A stretch of DNA of 64,000 nucleotides from Armatimonadota bacterium (GTDB lineage: Bacteria > Armatimonadota > Zipacnadia > JAUWAU01): contig JAUWAU010000004.1 in NCBI GenBank assembly GCA_030601885.1, positions 124,001-188,000 of the forward strand, given 5' to 3'. The number at the start of each line of letters is the position of its first letter. The stretch's first letter is position 1. Below the pieces are notes generated by a model. The model saw nothing but the letters and a program-made list of their open reading frames with translations, searched no databases and was not told the origin of the DNA. Position numbers and translations under genes: made by a program. Shown piece after piece: positions 17,511 to 25,865 of the stretch.

Positions 17511-17861
17511 GATGTGTTCACGCTGCCCGGATCTGGATATGCCGCCCTGCACTCCGTGCGCCAACGAGGCGAGCCGACAATGCTGCTTGTGCCCGATACC
17601 CGCGGAAAACGCCGGTAGTCTAACACACTTTCTTGTCACGTACAAGCGCCTGAGCCTGCGGGACGTGACCCGTCCTTGCGAGCGAGGCGGCTGATGAGGA
17701 ATCCAGAGGGGAAAAGCATCCACGGTCGGGATCAGCAACGGGGCGTCGCCCGGGCCGGCGCGGCGAGAATACAGGAAGGATCCGAAAGGGCCCGCCGCCG
17801 TGGCAATGGCGGCCACGGCCGTCAGCATCACTGACGAAGTGCTGCTCAACGTCGGCTGGGA
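17511..17861. other. Intergenic gap upstream of the response regulator
   Basis: This stretch of about 350 bases holds no convincing gene. A promoter candidate for the response regulator lies at 17617-17645; nothing else was recognised. Confidence 0.6.
17617..17645 (-). promoter_or_regulatory. Candidate promoter of the response regulator
   Basis: Reading the minus strand, TTGTAC (17645-17640) and TAGACT (17622-17617) are 17 bases apart, about 110 bases before the response-regulator start. Confidence 0.4.
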
Positions 17862-18497
17862 CTAGCGAAAGGCCCGGAACTTCTTCGGCTCCAGGCCGGC
17901 CTTCTTGACGAGGCCCTCGGCTTGGCTGAGCAGTTGGGCCGCGCGGGCGTCGATGGTGGCCTTGCTGGTGTGGGGGAGCATCGTACGGGCCACGTACCGC
18001 CGCGTCGCCCATTTCGGCACGTTGTTCGCCACTGCCCAGAGGGCGATCTGGGCCGCCGGGTGCCCGGGCTCCTCCTTGGCGATGGCCTGCGCCAGCCTGA
18101 CCATCCGCTGGTTCGGCGGCGGCCCCGGGACCATCAGCTCGCTCGGGCCCGGCGCGCGCAGCCCGAAGTTGGCACAGCCGCCGGGGATGAACACGTGCGC
18201 CACGCGGTATGCCGACATGTCAATGGGGCTGGTGCCAAAGCTGGAGATGCCCTGATACCCGCCGCCAAACTGGACCCGAAACACCGTCCCCGGGCTCACC
18301 ACCACCTGCAGCGGCTCGGGCGTTTGGCGAACCAGCGTCCCCGTGACCCCCGAATCGCCCGCTCCCCTGAATTCGGCCGTCACCAGACCTCTGCCCAGCG
18401 CCTCAAGCAGACCAACAGGCGCTGCCATGGCCATCGTCACGGACAGCCACGCCGTGCAAAGGCCAACCAGCAGTACGATCGCCGCGCGCCGTGTCAT
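17862..18497 (-). CDS. Secreted protein of unknown function
   Basis: A 211-residue protein with a signal peptide (MTRRAAIVLLVGLCTAWLSV, cleavage near AMAAP). A small beta-rich region follows (GLVTAEFRGAGDSGVTGTLV, then LQVVVSPGTVFRVQFGGG, and FIPGGCANFGLRAPGPSEL) and a helical C-terminus. AGGAGG lies upstream of the ATG. I do not recognise the family; the central region resembles small beta-sandwich modules of secreted proteins. Confidence 0.7.
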   Translation of the reverse strand: MTRRAAIVLLVGLCTAWLSVTMAMAAPVGLLEALGRGLVTAEFRGAGDSGVTGTLVRQTPEPLQVVVSPGTVFRVQFGGGYQGISSFGTSPIDMSAYRVAHVFIPGGCANFGLRAPGPSELMVPGPPPNQRMVRLAQAIAKEEPGHPAAQIALWAVANNVPKWATRRYVARTMLPHTSKATIDARAAQLLSQAEGLVKKAGLEPKKFRAFR

Positions 18498-18606
18498 GAC
18501 GCATGCCTCCTCTCACGCCGGGTCAAATGCGGACTGCACTCATCAATATAGGACATGCCCCGGAGCTGAGATGTTCACTGCATTACCGGCGCAGCGAAAG
18601 TCTCCG

Positions 18607-19296
18607 TCACTCCGCCAGCGCCAATATCTCTTTCAACGCACGGATGCTTGCTCCCTGCCAGTTCTCGACATCTATACGATGGGGCTCATAGGTGTCTTCG
18701 TACGGGACACGAATCAGAACGGCGTGCATACCCACTTCAAGTGCGCCGGTCAGCTCACGGCTGCCGCCATCGCCCAGGTACAGACATTTCTGCGGCGCCA
18801 CTGCCAGTTGTTCGCACGCCAGCCGGTAGATGCGCGGATCGGGCTTCTTGAGGCCCACGACGCACGAGAAGACAGGCGCGTCCACCAGCGGCCGAAAAGC
18901 TGTCTCGGCCCACAGCCGCGGGATCTCCTCGGAGCAATCGCTGATCAGCCCGAGCTTGCAGCCTGCCCGCTTTAGCTGGGCCAGCGTTTCGACGGCGCCG
19001 TCTCGCGGCACGAGCGTGCGCCGCGTCAGGTCGAGGCGTATGCGGAGCGCGTCCCCGATCCGAGCGGCGTCCACATTCACCTCCAAGAGCCGACAGATGT
19101 GCTCGATGTTGGCCTCGAGCGTCGGAAAGACGCCGGTGGCACGGTCATCGTACATCTCGACCCACAGGCGCGCGAAATCGTCACCCGGCGCGCCGAGGGC
19201 GCCAGCCATCTCCTGCAAAACGCGCTCGTGCTCGTCAACCGAGTAGTTGTCGATCAGCGTCCCGAAGAGGTCGAAGATGACCGCATCGTATTTCAT
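18607..19296 (-). CDS. HAD-superfamily hydrolase
   Basis: A 229-residue HAD-like phosphatase. Motif I is DAVIFDLFGTLI; the second Asp of the usual DxDGT is replaced by Leu (FDLFGT), a form seen in haloacid-dehalogenase and related subgroups. Motif II is LISDCSEE, motif III the Lys in VGLKKPDPRIY, and motif IV LYLGDGGSRELTGA. The substrate cannot be told. It lies 181 bases downstream of the SDR gene. Confidence 0.82.
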   Translation of the reverse strand: MKYDAVIFDLFGTLIDNYSVDEHERVLQEMAGALGAPGDDFARLWVEMYDDRATGVFPTLEANIEHICRLLEVNVDAARIGDALRIRLDLTRRTLVPRDGAVETLAQLKRAGCKLGLISDCSEEIPRLWAETAFRPLVDAPVFSCVVGLKKPDPRIYRLACEQLAVAPQKCLYLGDGGSRELTGALEVGMHAVLIRVPYEDTYEPHRIDVENWQGASIRALKEILALAE

Positions 19297-19477
19297 GCGG
19301 CAGAGCCCTTGCTTCTTGACAGTAGGTGTTGGCGTCGTCCCATCGACGCGCCGTCTCCCGAAGAGGCGTACCCAACATACGCACTCCGGCGGCTTGCGTC
19401 AATAAGCAGTGTGGGAGAGGCCGGGATGCATCCGGAACCCGGCAGGTGTGGGTCACGACCGGCAAGCCGCGATCCCT

Positions 19478-20377
19478 TCACAAGAAGGTCTTGATGCCGT
19501 CTTCAAACCGCGTCGGCTCGATGCCGAAGCTGTCCTTGAGCACCGTGGGCTCACAGATGTTGTCTTCCAGCATCATCTTGAGCTGATCCACCGTCACTTC
19601 CGGCCGGCGGGACAGGATCTCCTGAGCGTAGGCGACCAGGAACATCAGCGGCAACGGTACGTGCAGCTTCCGCTGGCGAACGGCCATGCGCTGCGCCACC
19701 ATGTCCACGACGCGCTCGAAGCTAAGGCGCTCGGGACCGCCCACCTCGTACGTTTGCCCAACGGCCTCATCGTGTCCGAGACACCAGGAGATGCAGGCCG
19801 TGAGGTCGTCGATGAAGATGGGCTGCAGGCGCGCTCGACCGGAGGCCGGGATGGGAATGAACGGGCCTTTGCCAAGCAGCGAGAGAACGGACCGCGTGAA
19901 GCCGTCGCCCTCCCCGAATATGATGGACGGCCGCAGGATGGTCCACCCGTAGGGGCGACCCGTCGGGTCACCCCTACCGCGAATGAGCATCTCTGCCTGC
20001 CACTTCGTTTGATGATACCTGGATACGGCATGCGGCCGGGTGCCGAGGGCGCTCACATACAGAAGCCGCTGTACGCCGGCCGCCGCCGCCGCTCGCACAA
20101 CGTTACGCGTCCCGTTGACGTGGATGGCCTCAAAGGTGCTCCGCCCCTGCTCCACGATGATGGCCACGAGGTGGACAGCGGCCTCCACGCCCTCCATGGC
20201 CGCGGCGAGGCTGCGGAGTTCTGTGATGTCCCCGGTCGCAAGCTCGACTCTGTGCGTCGGCAGCACCGAGAGGTCCGATTTGGGCCGAACGAGGCATCGG
20301 ACATCATAGCCATCGTCCAGCAGCCGCTTCACCAAATGCCGCCCAACGAAGCCGGTCGCCCCCAATACGAGCACCAT
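19478..20377 (-). CDS. Atypical/extended SDR (NDUFA9/NmrA-like), with a palindrome-derived insert
   Basis: A 299-residue NAD(P)-binding protein starting MVLVLGATGFVGRHLVKRLL. It contains VHLVAIIVEQG, LLYVSALGT, YHQTKWQAE (Tyr and Lys of the SDR active site) and ILRPSIIFGEGD. This pattern fits the NDUFA9-like branch of atypical SDRs. It starts 6 bases after the qatC-like stop, so the two may be co-transcribed. Between the active site and ILRPS the chain contains RGRGDPTGRPYGWT, encoded by a palindromic repeat at 19949-19977 that appears to have been inserted in frame. Confidence 0.82.
   Translation of the reverse strand: MVLVLGATGFVGRHLVKRLLDDGYDVRCLVRPKSDLSVLPTHRVELATGDITELRSLAAAMEGVEAAVHLVAIIVEQGRSTFEAIHVNGTRNVVRAAAAAGVQRLLYVSALGTRPHAVSRYHQTKWQAEMLIRGRGDPTGRPYGWTILRPSIIFGEGDGFTRSVLSLLGKGPFIPIPASGRARLQPIFIDDLTACISWCLGHDEAVGQTYEVGGPERLSFERVVDMVAQRMAVRQRKLHVPLPLMFLVAYAQEILSRRPEVTVDQLKMMLEDNICEPTVLKDSFGIEPTRFEDGIKTFL
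19949..19977. repeat. Short palindromic repeat inside a coding sequence
   Basis: GTAGGGGCGACCC (19949-19961) and GGGTCACCCCTAC (19965-19977) form a hairpin with 12 of 13 pairs and a 3-base loop. It lies in frame inside the SDR gene and encodes GDPTGRPYG on the minus strand. It looks like a miniature dispersed repeat. Confidence 0.75.
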
Positions 20378-20383
20378 CGTATG

Positions 20384-21739
20384 TCACCCACCAGCCACGT
20401 CGCACGCTCCGATAAGCTCTGCCGTTGCCGGGAAATGCTGCCGCACCACGCTGAAGACCTCGTCGGAAAAACGGCGATACACGCCAATGACTTCCGATAC
20501 GGGCGCACCGTACGCAACGCCGTCCACCAGTTCCGGGTACTGCAGGAGGAGTTGATCGTCATCGGAGATTGCGAAGTGTGCGGCGAGCATGAGCAGCTCC
20601 ACGAGGTTGGCGAAGGCGTCGCTGTCGCCGTGGGCGAGCGGGTCGGCAAGAATGTCAATCATGTACGCTTCGTCCGGCAGCCCGGCCGCGAGCATCGATA
20701 TGCGCCGCAGCAGACACGGGACGCAGCCGCCGCATGGCCGCGGCGTCCGGCCGATCTGCCAGCACGAGACGCTCTTCTGGATCTGATCGATGGAGAGCGT
20801 TGGTCGTAGCACGTCGCGTATGATCTCGGCCTTGGTCTGGTTCTGGAACGGATTCATCACGAGCACGCGGCGAGCGAGGACGCGCGTTGCCAGCTTCGCG
20901 ACCATCGCCAGCAGTCGCGGGTGATTGCCACGGGTGGAGAGGCTGCCGATGCGGGCTCTCGTGGCCGGCAGGTGGGAGGCCAGGATGCCGTTCTCGAAGG
21001 CGCAGACCTCGTCGAGCCCCGCGGCGTCTGCAGCGGCGATTGCCGCGGCCAGGAAAAGGAAGGCCCTGGAACGCTGCGATGGCTCGCGGTCGTCCTCGGC
21101 GGGGAACGGAGTTGCGGGCTCGCGGACGCGCGATGGGCCCAAGAAGACGTCCACACGGGTGAGCGTGGCGCCGAATGCGCGTGCGAGAGAGCTTGTGACC
21201 TCTCGCTGAGCGCCGTCCACGGACGGGCTGCCCGAGGAGTGGCTCACGAGCAACGGGCGCCTATTGGCCTTCAGCAGCGCCGCGGCTCCCGCGAACGAGT
21301 CTATGCCGCCGGACAGCAAGCAGACGCAGTCAACGTCGGGGATCTCCGGTTTAGCTTTGGCCGGCTTCGCCGCCGGCCGCGCGCAGAAGGAGAAGCCGAC
21401 GTTGTCGCCGGTCAAGAAGTGCACGATGCGCTCCAGTTCGCCGCTGCACTGCTGCCAGAAGGGCGGGTCGCGAACCGGCACGCATATACTCAGGTCCCGC
21501 AGCCACGCCTCGTTCTCGCCACGCCGCAGGCCGATGTCCGTCATGAGCGTGACGGCGGCGATCTCCAGCAGGTCAAGTGCCCGGGGACTGGCTCGCTCGG
21601 CGATGAGCTCGTGAGGCCGGAGGGTGACGTTGCGCTGCTCGCTGTGCAGCTCGATAGTGAGGGACGGCTCAGAGTTGCCCAATGCTCGGGGATGCTCCGA
21701 AGATTGTGGAGGCGCGCCGGCAGCACTTCTAGCCGGCAT
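20384..21739 (-). CDS. qatC: QueC-like PP-loop enzyme, QatC-type
   Basis: A 451-residue protein of the QueC (7-cyano-7-deazaguanine synthase) superfamily, longer than QueC, with an N-terminal extension of about 130 residues. The PP-loop SGGIDS is at residues 143-148. The QueC zinc site is complete: C326, C336, C339 and C342 (CGGCVPC). This length and the preceding MGTS-starting partner match QatC of the QatABCD anti-phage system rather than housekeeping QueC. I chose the ATG at 21739 because GGGAGGAAGG precedes it; it overlaps the qatB-like stop by 11 bases. An SDR follows after 6 bases instead of qatD. Confidence 0.75.
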   Translation of the reverse strand: MPARSAAGAPPQSSEHPRALGNSEPSLTIELHSEQRNVTLRPHELIAERASPRALDLLEIAAVTLMTDIGLRRGENEAWLRDLSICVPVRDPPFWQQCSGELERIVHFLTGDNVGFSFCARPAAKPAKAKPEIPDVDCVCLLSGGIDSFAGAAALLKANRRPLLVSHSSGSPSVDGAQREVTSSLARAFGATLTRVDVFLGPSRVREPATPFPAEDDREPSQRSRAFLFLAAAIAAADAAGLDEVCAFENGILASHLPATRARIGSLSTRGNHPRLLAMVAKLATRVLARRVLVMNPFQNQTKAEIIRDVLRPTLSIDQIQKSVSCWQIGRTPRPCGGCVPCLLRRISMLAAGLPDEAYMIDILADPLAHGDSDAFANLVELLMLAAHFAISDDDQLLLQYPELVDGVAYGAPVSEVIGVYRRFSDEVFSVVRQHFPATAELIGACDVAGG

Positions 21740-22382
21740 CCTCGCCTTCCTCCCGGACAAGATGCTCAAGAGCTCGTGGTACTACGTCGCTGAGGAGCTG
21801 CGCGATCTCCTCTTCCTCTTCGGCTACCTCCAGCTCCGCCAGCGTGAGAGCATTCACTTCCTCGACCACATGGGCCTCCGTCGCGTGCACGAATTCCCCG
21901 GCCTCCGCAATAGAGGTGAACCGACCGCGGCCAACGTAGCGGCTAATGTCGCGCCCGACTATGTGCGCGAACAGGTGCGCCAGATATGTTCCCAGGAAGG
22001 CGCGCGCAAGTGGCATGCCCGGCGGTCGGCGGCTGCTTGCCAGGACCGTCTGCGTGGCTGCCGCGAGGGCGATTTCGCCGAACCTGGACGCGTCGCGGCG
22101 GGCAGCCGTGGTCTCCACCACCTCTTCCCGCAGCGAGCAGGCGACCGCGACGAGTTGCGCCTGATCCCCGGACGCCACCACCACCTCGCTGGAGTGCGCC
22201 AGCAAGCTCCGAAGCACCCGGGCCACCGGGGCGCCCGAGAGGCCGGCGATGAAATCCTTGTCCATGGCCTGGACGATGCGCGTAACTGCCGCCGAAGGTC
22301 CAACATCCGGCTCAATGTACGCTCGTCTCACCGCCCGCCATCCGGCACCGCGAGGCGACGGCTGCGAAGCCGACGTACCCAT
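21729..22382 (-). CDS. qatB: QatB-like protein
   Basis: A 217-residue protein with no enzymatic motif. Its N-terminus, MGTSASQPSPRGAGWRAVRR, matches the MGTS-x-S start I associate with QatB. An all-helical body follows (RVLRSLLAHSSEVVVASGD, then LARAFLGTYLAHLFAHIVG) and an acidic tail. It directly precedes and overlaps the QueC-like gene, the qatB-qatC order of the Qat system. A recognisable ATP-binding QatA upstream is missing. The assignment rests on the N-terminal motif plus context; the body is too divergent to be sure by eye. Confidence 0.6.
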   Translation of the reverse strand: MGTSASQPSPRGAGWRAVRRAYIEPDVGPSAAVTRIVQAMDKDFIAGLSGAPVARVLRSLLAHSSEVVVASGDQAQLVAVACSLREEVVETTAARRDASRFGEIALAAATQTVLASSRRPPGMPLARAFLGTYLAHLFAHIVGRDISRYVGRGRFTSIAEAGEFVHATEAHVVEEVNALTLAELEVAEEEEEIAQLLSDVVPRALEHLVREEGEDAG

Positions 22383-22608
22383 CGTAATGCCGCCTGCCCT
22401 GGCTCAACCTGATGCCGCAGGGTCTGCACCAGGCAGCCAATAGTCAGTGAGCGACCGAGCCGCCGCTGACGCACGCAGGCGCATCCGCAGGGCCGCTCGC
22501 CGGCCCACTCACCGCATCATCATTGTCCGGCTGTATTGCCGACGCCACAAAACCTCAGCAAGCGCGCGGACGACTGCGCCTCGCCATCGAAGGCGCAGTT
22601 ATTGCCCA

Positions 22609-22774
22609 TTGTACCACAAGACCCGCTGCCTGCGCACGCGTTGTGCTCGGTCTCGGCCGACACTCGCGGGCGCATTCCCCTCCCACATGAGCAGTACTTC
22701 GTCGCGTTGACCCGAGATTCCTCCGCATTGCTCGCCCGGCAGTGTTAGGCGCGGACCGGTGACTTGTGGTACAA
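22609..22774. repeat. 12-bp inverted repeat spanning divergent promoters
   Basis: TTGTACCACAAG (22609-22620) is exactly inverted as CTTGTGGTACAA (22763-22774). Each copy overlaps a promoter-like element pointing outward, so a shared operator is possible. Confidence 0.55.
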
Positions 22775-22788
22775 ACACGTCGTAGAAT
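22759..22788 (+). promoter_or_regulatory. Candidate promoter of the zinc-ribbon/arrestin-like gene
   Basis: GTGACT at 22759-22764 and TAGAAT at 22783-22788 are 18 bases apart, about 90 bases before the start codon. One arm of the inverted repeat lies over the -35/spacer. Confidence 0.4.
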
Positions 22789-22879
22789 ACGGGTCGGGCC
22801 CTGCGAGTGATTGACGCAACCCGCCGCGCGATAGGATGGGGACGACGGAAGCCCCCCATCGTCGCAATGGAGGCGGCTC

Positions 22880-24265
22880 ATGGACAAGGTGCTTTGCCCC
22901 CACTGCGGGGCTGAGAACATCAAGTCCTCCATCATCACGACGTGCACGCGCTGCCTGGAGTCGCTTGAGGGCGCCAGGTCGGCTCCCACGGATCTGCCTG
23001 CCGCACGGGCCACATGGCCTCCAGGCCAGGCCGCGTCACCACCATCGGCCCCAGCTCCGAATGCCGTCGGGGACTCACCGGCCCTTTTCACGCAACCGTC
23101 CGACCAACCGCGGACGAGCCCGACGACGGCCGTTCCCGGCGCAGCACAGCTCTCGCAAGGCGTGCGGGGCTGCGGGGCAACGGCAGCCATTGCCGGAGTC
23201 GCCCTGTTCTTTTTGTTCGTACTGGCGGGCGTTCTCTGGGTTGTGTTCGGCGCACGCCCGCTCCTCGTCATCGGCTCGGGGATCGTGGTCATCGCCGGCC
23301 TGGCAGTGGGCATCTACATTCTTCGGATCCGGATCGCGAGCAGCTTCTACGAGGCCGTCATCGATCAGCCGCCGGGACAGTTGCTCCTGGGTGAGTCCTT
23401 CGAGGCCGGGCTGACTATCCGCGCGAGGCGCGACATGCGTCTGGGAGACGCCGAGGCTGTGCTGCAGTGCGAGGAGCACGCCATCGCCCGCGGCGGCACC
23501 AGCGACACCCACTACCGCAAAACCATCTTCGAGCAGGCGTACTCCCTGGGCGGAGAGCGCGACCTCAGGCTCGGCGAGGAGGCCGCACTGCGCACGAAGA
23601 TCACCATCCCGTCCGCGGCGATACCCACGCTCCGCGGAAAGAACAACTTCATCGAGTGGAAGCTGCGGCTCACCGTTCCCATCCCCGGCTACTGCCCCGA
23701 CATGCGGGAGGAGTTCGAGTTCCAGGTGAGGCCGCGAATGGCGCACGGCTCGGCACGGAGCCTGGCAAAGGACGCCTCGATCCCCGAAGAGTGGCTCGGG
23801 GAGACCAAGGTGCGCGACAAGCCGCACGAAGTCCGGGGAGTGCACGCCGAGCTGGCGGCCGCGGACGGGGCCACCGCGCAGGGACTTCCGGCCATGTCCG
23901 TCGGCGCAACGCGAAAGCTCAACCTGACGCTCCGCACCGACGAGGACATTCACTGTCGGGGCGTGCTATGCTGGGTCGGGTCTCGGATACATGGCTCGGG
24001 GACAGACGAGGAGGTCGTGCTGGACGAAGAATACCTCATCCACGAGGGCGACTTCCGGATGGCGCATCCCATCAGCCACTCGATCACGGTCAGCATCCCG
24101 TCGAGTGGCCCCGTGACCTTCATCGGCCGCTACGTGAAGTGCGAGTGGATGGTACGCGTGCGCGTTGATATTCCCCTGTGGCGAGACAAACGAATACAGT
24201 TGCCCATTGTGGTGACCCCGGGGCTCATCGTAGAGCGCGAGCGAGAGCCTCGGCCGCCGTTCTGA
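22880..24265 (+). CDS. Zinc-ribbon membrane protein with arrestin-like domain
   Basis: A 461-residue protein in four parts. Residues 1-30 form a zinc ribbon (LCPHCGAENI, TTCTRCLESL). A Pro/Ala-rich linker of about 60 residues follows. Two adjacent membrane helices lie near residues 100-150 (AGVALFFLFVLAGVLWVVFG, then LLVIGSGIVVIAGLAVGIYI). The long beta-rich C-terminus (FEAGLTIRARRDMRLGDAEA, LRLTVPIPGYCPDMREEFEF) resembles an arrestin/SpoOM-type sandwich. The ribbon and sandwich would face the same side of the membrane. The function is unknown. Its 3' end overlaps the convergent ATPase gene by 41 bases. Confidence 0.75.
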   Translation: MDKVLCPHCGAENIKSSIITTCTRCLESLEGARSAPTDLPAARATWPPGQAASPPSAPAPNAVGDSPALFTQPSDQPRTSPTTAVPGAAQLSQGVRGCGATAAIAGVALFFLFVLAGVLWVVFGARPLLVIGSGIVVIAGLAVGIYILRIRIASSFYEAVIDQPPGQLLLGESFEAGLTIRARRDMRLGDAEAVLQCEEHAIARGGTSDTHYRKTIFEQAYSLGGERDLRLGEEAALRTKITIPSAAIPTLRGKNNFIEWKLRLTVPIPGYCPDMREEFEFQVRPRMAHGSARSLAKDASIPEEWLGETKVRDKPHEVRGVHAELAAADGATAQGLPAMSVGATRKLNLTLRTDEDIHCRGVLCWVGSRIHGSGTDEEVVLDEEYLIHEGDFRMAHPISHSITVSIPSSGPVTFIGRYVKCEWMVRVRVDIPLWRDKRIQLPIVVTPGLIVEREREPRPPF

Positions 24266-25127
24266 CATCTGCCGCAGTGATCGGCCGCGGCCGGTCCAGA
24301 TCCTCCAACACCTCATAGCCCAACTGCAGGCACCGCTCGATGTTGCCCCCGCTTGCCCGCAGCACGGCCTCGGCTGCGCTGGCCCCGAGTGGGAATTGAT
24401 GCTGCCGCGTCCCTACGGCCAAGGATATCCGGTCGTCAAGCAGCCGCGCCACATCCTCAGAGCAACGCAGCGGCGTGAGCTCCAGGTGCACGCATGAGAG
24501 CCTGGCGCGACGGATTTCGCGACGCTGGTCGCCGTGGGAGGCGATCGCTGCTCGATACCCCGCGTCCCTCAGCCGCCCGAGGAGCCTGCCCAGACTTCGG
24601 GCATTCAGCCGATCCGCCTCGTCGAGCAACGTCAGAGGGCCGAGAGGCACCGCCTCGACGTCGATGGGCGCCTCCAAGGGAATGCAGGTGTAAGGCGCCT
24701 GAACGCCTTGGTCGGCCAGGCGGTGCTGTATCTGAAGCAGCAGCGCCGTCTTGCCCATCCCGGCAGCGCCCACAATGTGGAGGCAGTCTGCTTGCCCCTC
24801 CAGAAAGCGCAGCGCCTCTGGCGGCCAGCGGTATATGGCCGCGAGCTGGTCGGCGGATATTGGCTCGAAGGGGTTGTCGGTCAGTGGCATGTTCGCGTGA
24901 AAAGCGGCCGGCGCCGCGGCACCGAGTGATTCCGGCTGCATCCTCTCCACCTCGTTGTACCATGCCACGTCCGGGGTCGCCAGCAGTGTGCGGCCCTGCT
25001 GGACCCAAGCCGCCAGCGCATCCACCTCGTCTTCCGACACGCAAGTGATGCCGTTCGCGACCACGGCCTCATGGGGGCTAAGGTCGAGGGCGGGGAGACG
25101 TGAGGAAGCGAGAATGCGCGCCGCCAG
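24225..25127 (-). CDS. P-loop ATPase with GATase-like N-terminal segment
   Basis: A protein of about 300 residues. The P-loop is GAAGMGKTALL and the Walker B strand LTLLDEADRL, with an AAA+-like lid region at the end (RASGGNIERCLQLGYEVLED). The first ~60 residues (LPALDLSPHEAVVANGITCV, then ALAAWVQQGRTLLATPD) look like the end of a GATase-like or beta-galactosidase trimerisation fold. The start is uncertain: a CTG at 25127 follows the plsY stop by 7 bases, and the next standard start is GTG at 25064. The longer frame overlaps plsY and is unlikely. The role is unknown. Confidence 0.65.
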   Translation of the reverse strand: MAARILASSRLPALDLSPHEAVVANGITCVSEDEVDALAAWVQQGRTLLATPDVAWYNEVERMQPESLGAAAPAAFHANMPLTDNPFEPISADQLAAIYRWPPEALRFLEGQADCLHIVGAAGMGKTALLLQIQHRLADQGVQAPYTCIPLEAPIDVEAVPLGPLTLLDEADRLNARSLGRLLGRLRDAGYRAAIASHGDQRREIRRARLSCVHLELTPLRCSEDVARLLDDRISLAVGTRQHQFPLGASAAEAVLRASGGNIERCLQLGYEVLEDLDRPRPITAADVRTAAEALARALR

Positions 25128-25134
25128 CCTTCGC

Positions 25135-25782
25135 TTACTCGGCGCTCTCGCGCTCGCCCGAGTCCCCGCGTTGGCTGAGCTTCGCCTCCGTGCCAGCAAT
25201 GAGGCGACGGATGTTGGCGTGGTGGCGGATGACGCCGAAGACAGGCACGAGGACAAACAGGAGCTGGTAAGGCCGTTCGTCGAGGAAGACCACCCCCAGC
25301 ACTCCCGCTGCCGCGGTCCCCAGAAGCGACCCGATCGATGCGTATCGCGTGATGGCGACGACGATGACCCAGATGACGAAACAGGTCAGCGCAATGCGCC
25401 ATTCGATGACAAAGCAGGTGCCGAGGCTGGTGGCGATGCCCTTTCCGCCACGGAACATCAGGAAGACGGACCAATTGTGCCCGACAATGGCGAACGCGGC
25501 CCCGAGGGCGGTGAGCACGATAGCACTGGGCGGCGCCAGGTCAGTCGAGTCTCCGACCAGCCGGCACACGAGCACCGCCAGCGCCCCCTTGAGGGCATCG
25601 CCGAGCATGCTCACCGCGCCCCACTTGAGCCCCAGCAGGCGCACTACATTCGCCGCACCGATGTTGCCGCTGCCATGCTTGCGAACGTCAACGCCCTTCG
25701 CCAGACCAATGAGCAAGCCCACCGGAATGGAGCCAAGCAGATAAGCCGCTATCAGCGGCAACACCCAATTCACGGTTTGCAC
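25135..25782 (-). CDS. plsY: Acyl-phosphate glycerol-3-phosphate acyltransferase
   Basis: A 215-residue polytopic membrane enzyme that acylates glycerol-3-phosphate with the acyl-phosphate made by PlsX. Conserved loops are seen: YLLGSIPVGLLIG, HGSGNIGAANVVRLLG, GDALKGALAV, GHNWSVFLMFRGGKGIATSL and the late HHANIRRLIAGTEAKL. The start is GTG, at 25782 or three codons later at 25773; neither has a clear ribosome site. Confidence 0.92.
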   Translation of the reverse strand: MQTVNWVLPLIAAYLLGSIPVGLLIGLAKGVDVRKHGSGNIGAANVVRLLGLKWGAVSMLGDALKGALAVLVCRLVGDSTDLAPPSAIVLTALGAAFAIVGHNWSVFLMFRGGKGIATSLGTCFVIEWRIALTCFVIWVIVVAITRYASIGSLLGTAAAGVLGVVFLDERPYQLLFVLVPVFGVIRHHANIRRLIAGTEAKLSQRGDSGERESAE

Positions 25783-25865
25783 CCGTGTTCGCCGGCGAAG
25801 TTGACCTGACCGGGGACCGAGGTGGCCAGACGCGAGTGCCCCCCCGCCCGACGCACCGGGAGCGA

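Larger units (their letters stand above)
22383..22879. other. Divergent intergenic region between qatB-like and zinc-ribbon genes
   Basis: This stretch of about 500 bases has no convincing gene. It holds a 12-bp inverted repeat (22609-22620 and 22763-22774) and a plus-strand promoter candidate (22759-22788). A minus-strand TACAAT at 22613-22608 could serve as the -10 for the qatB-like gene, although no good -35 is seen. Confidence 0.6.
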
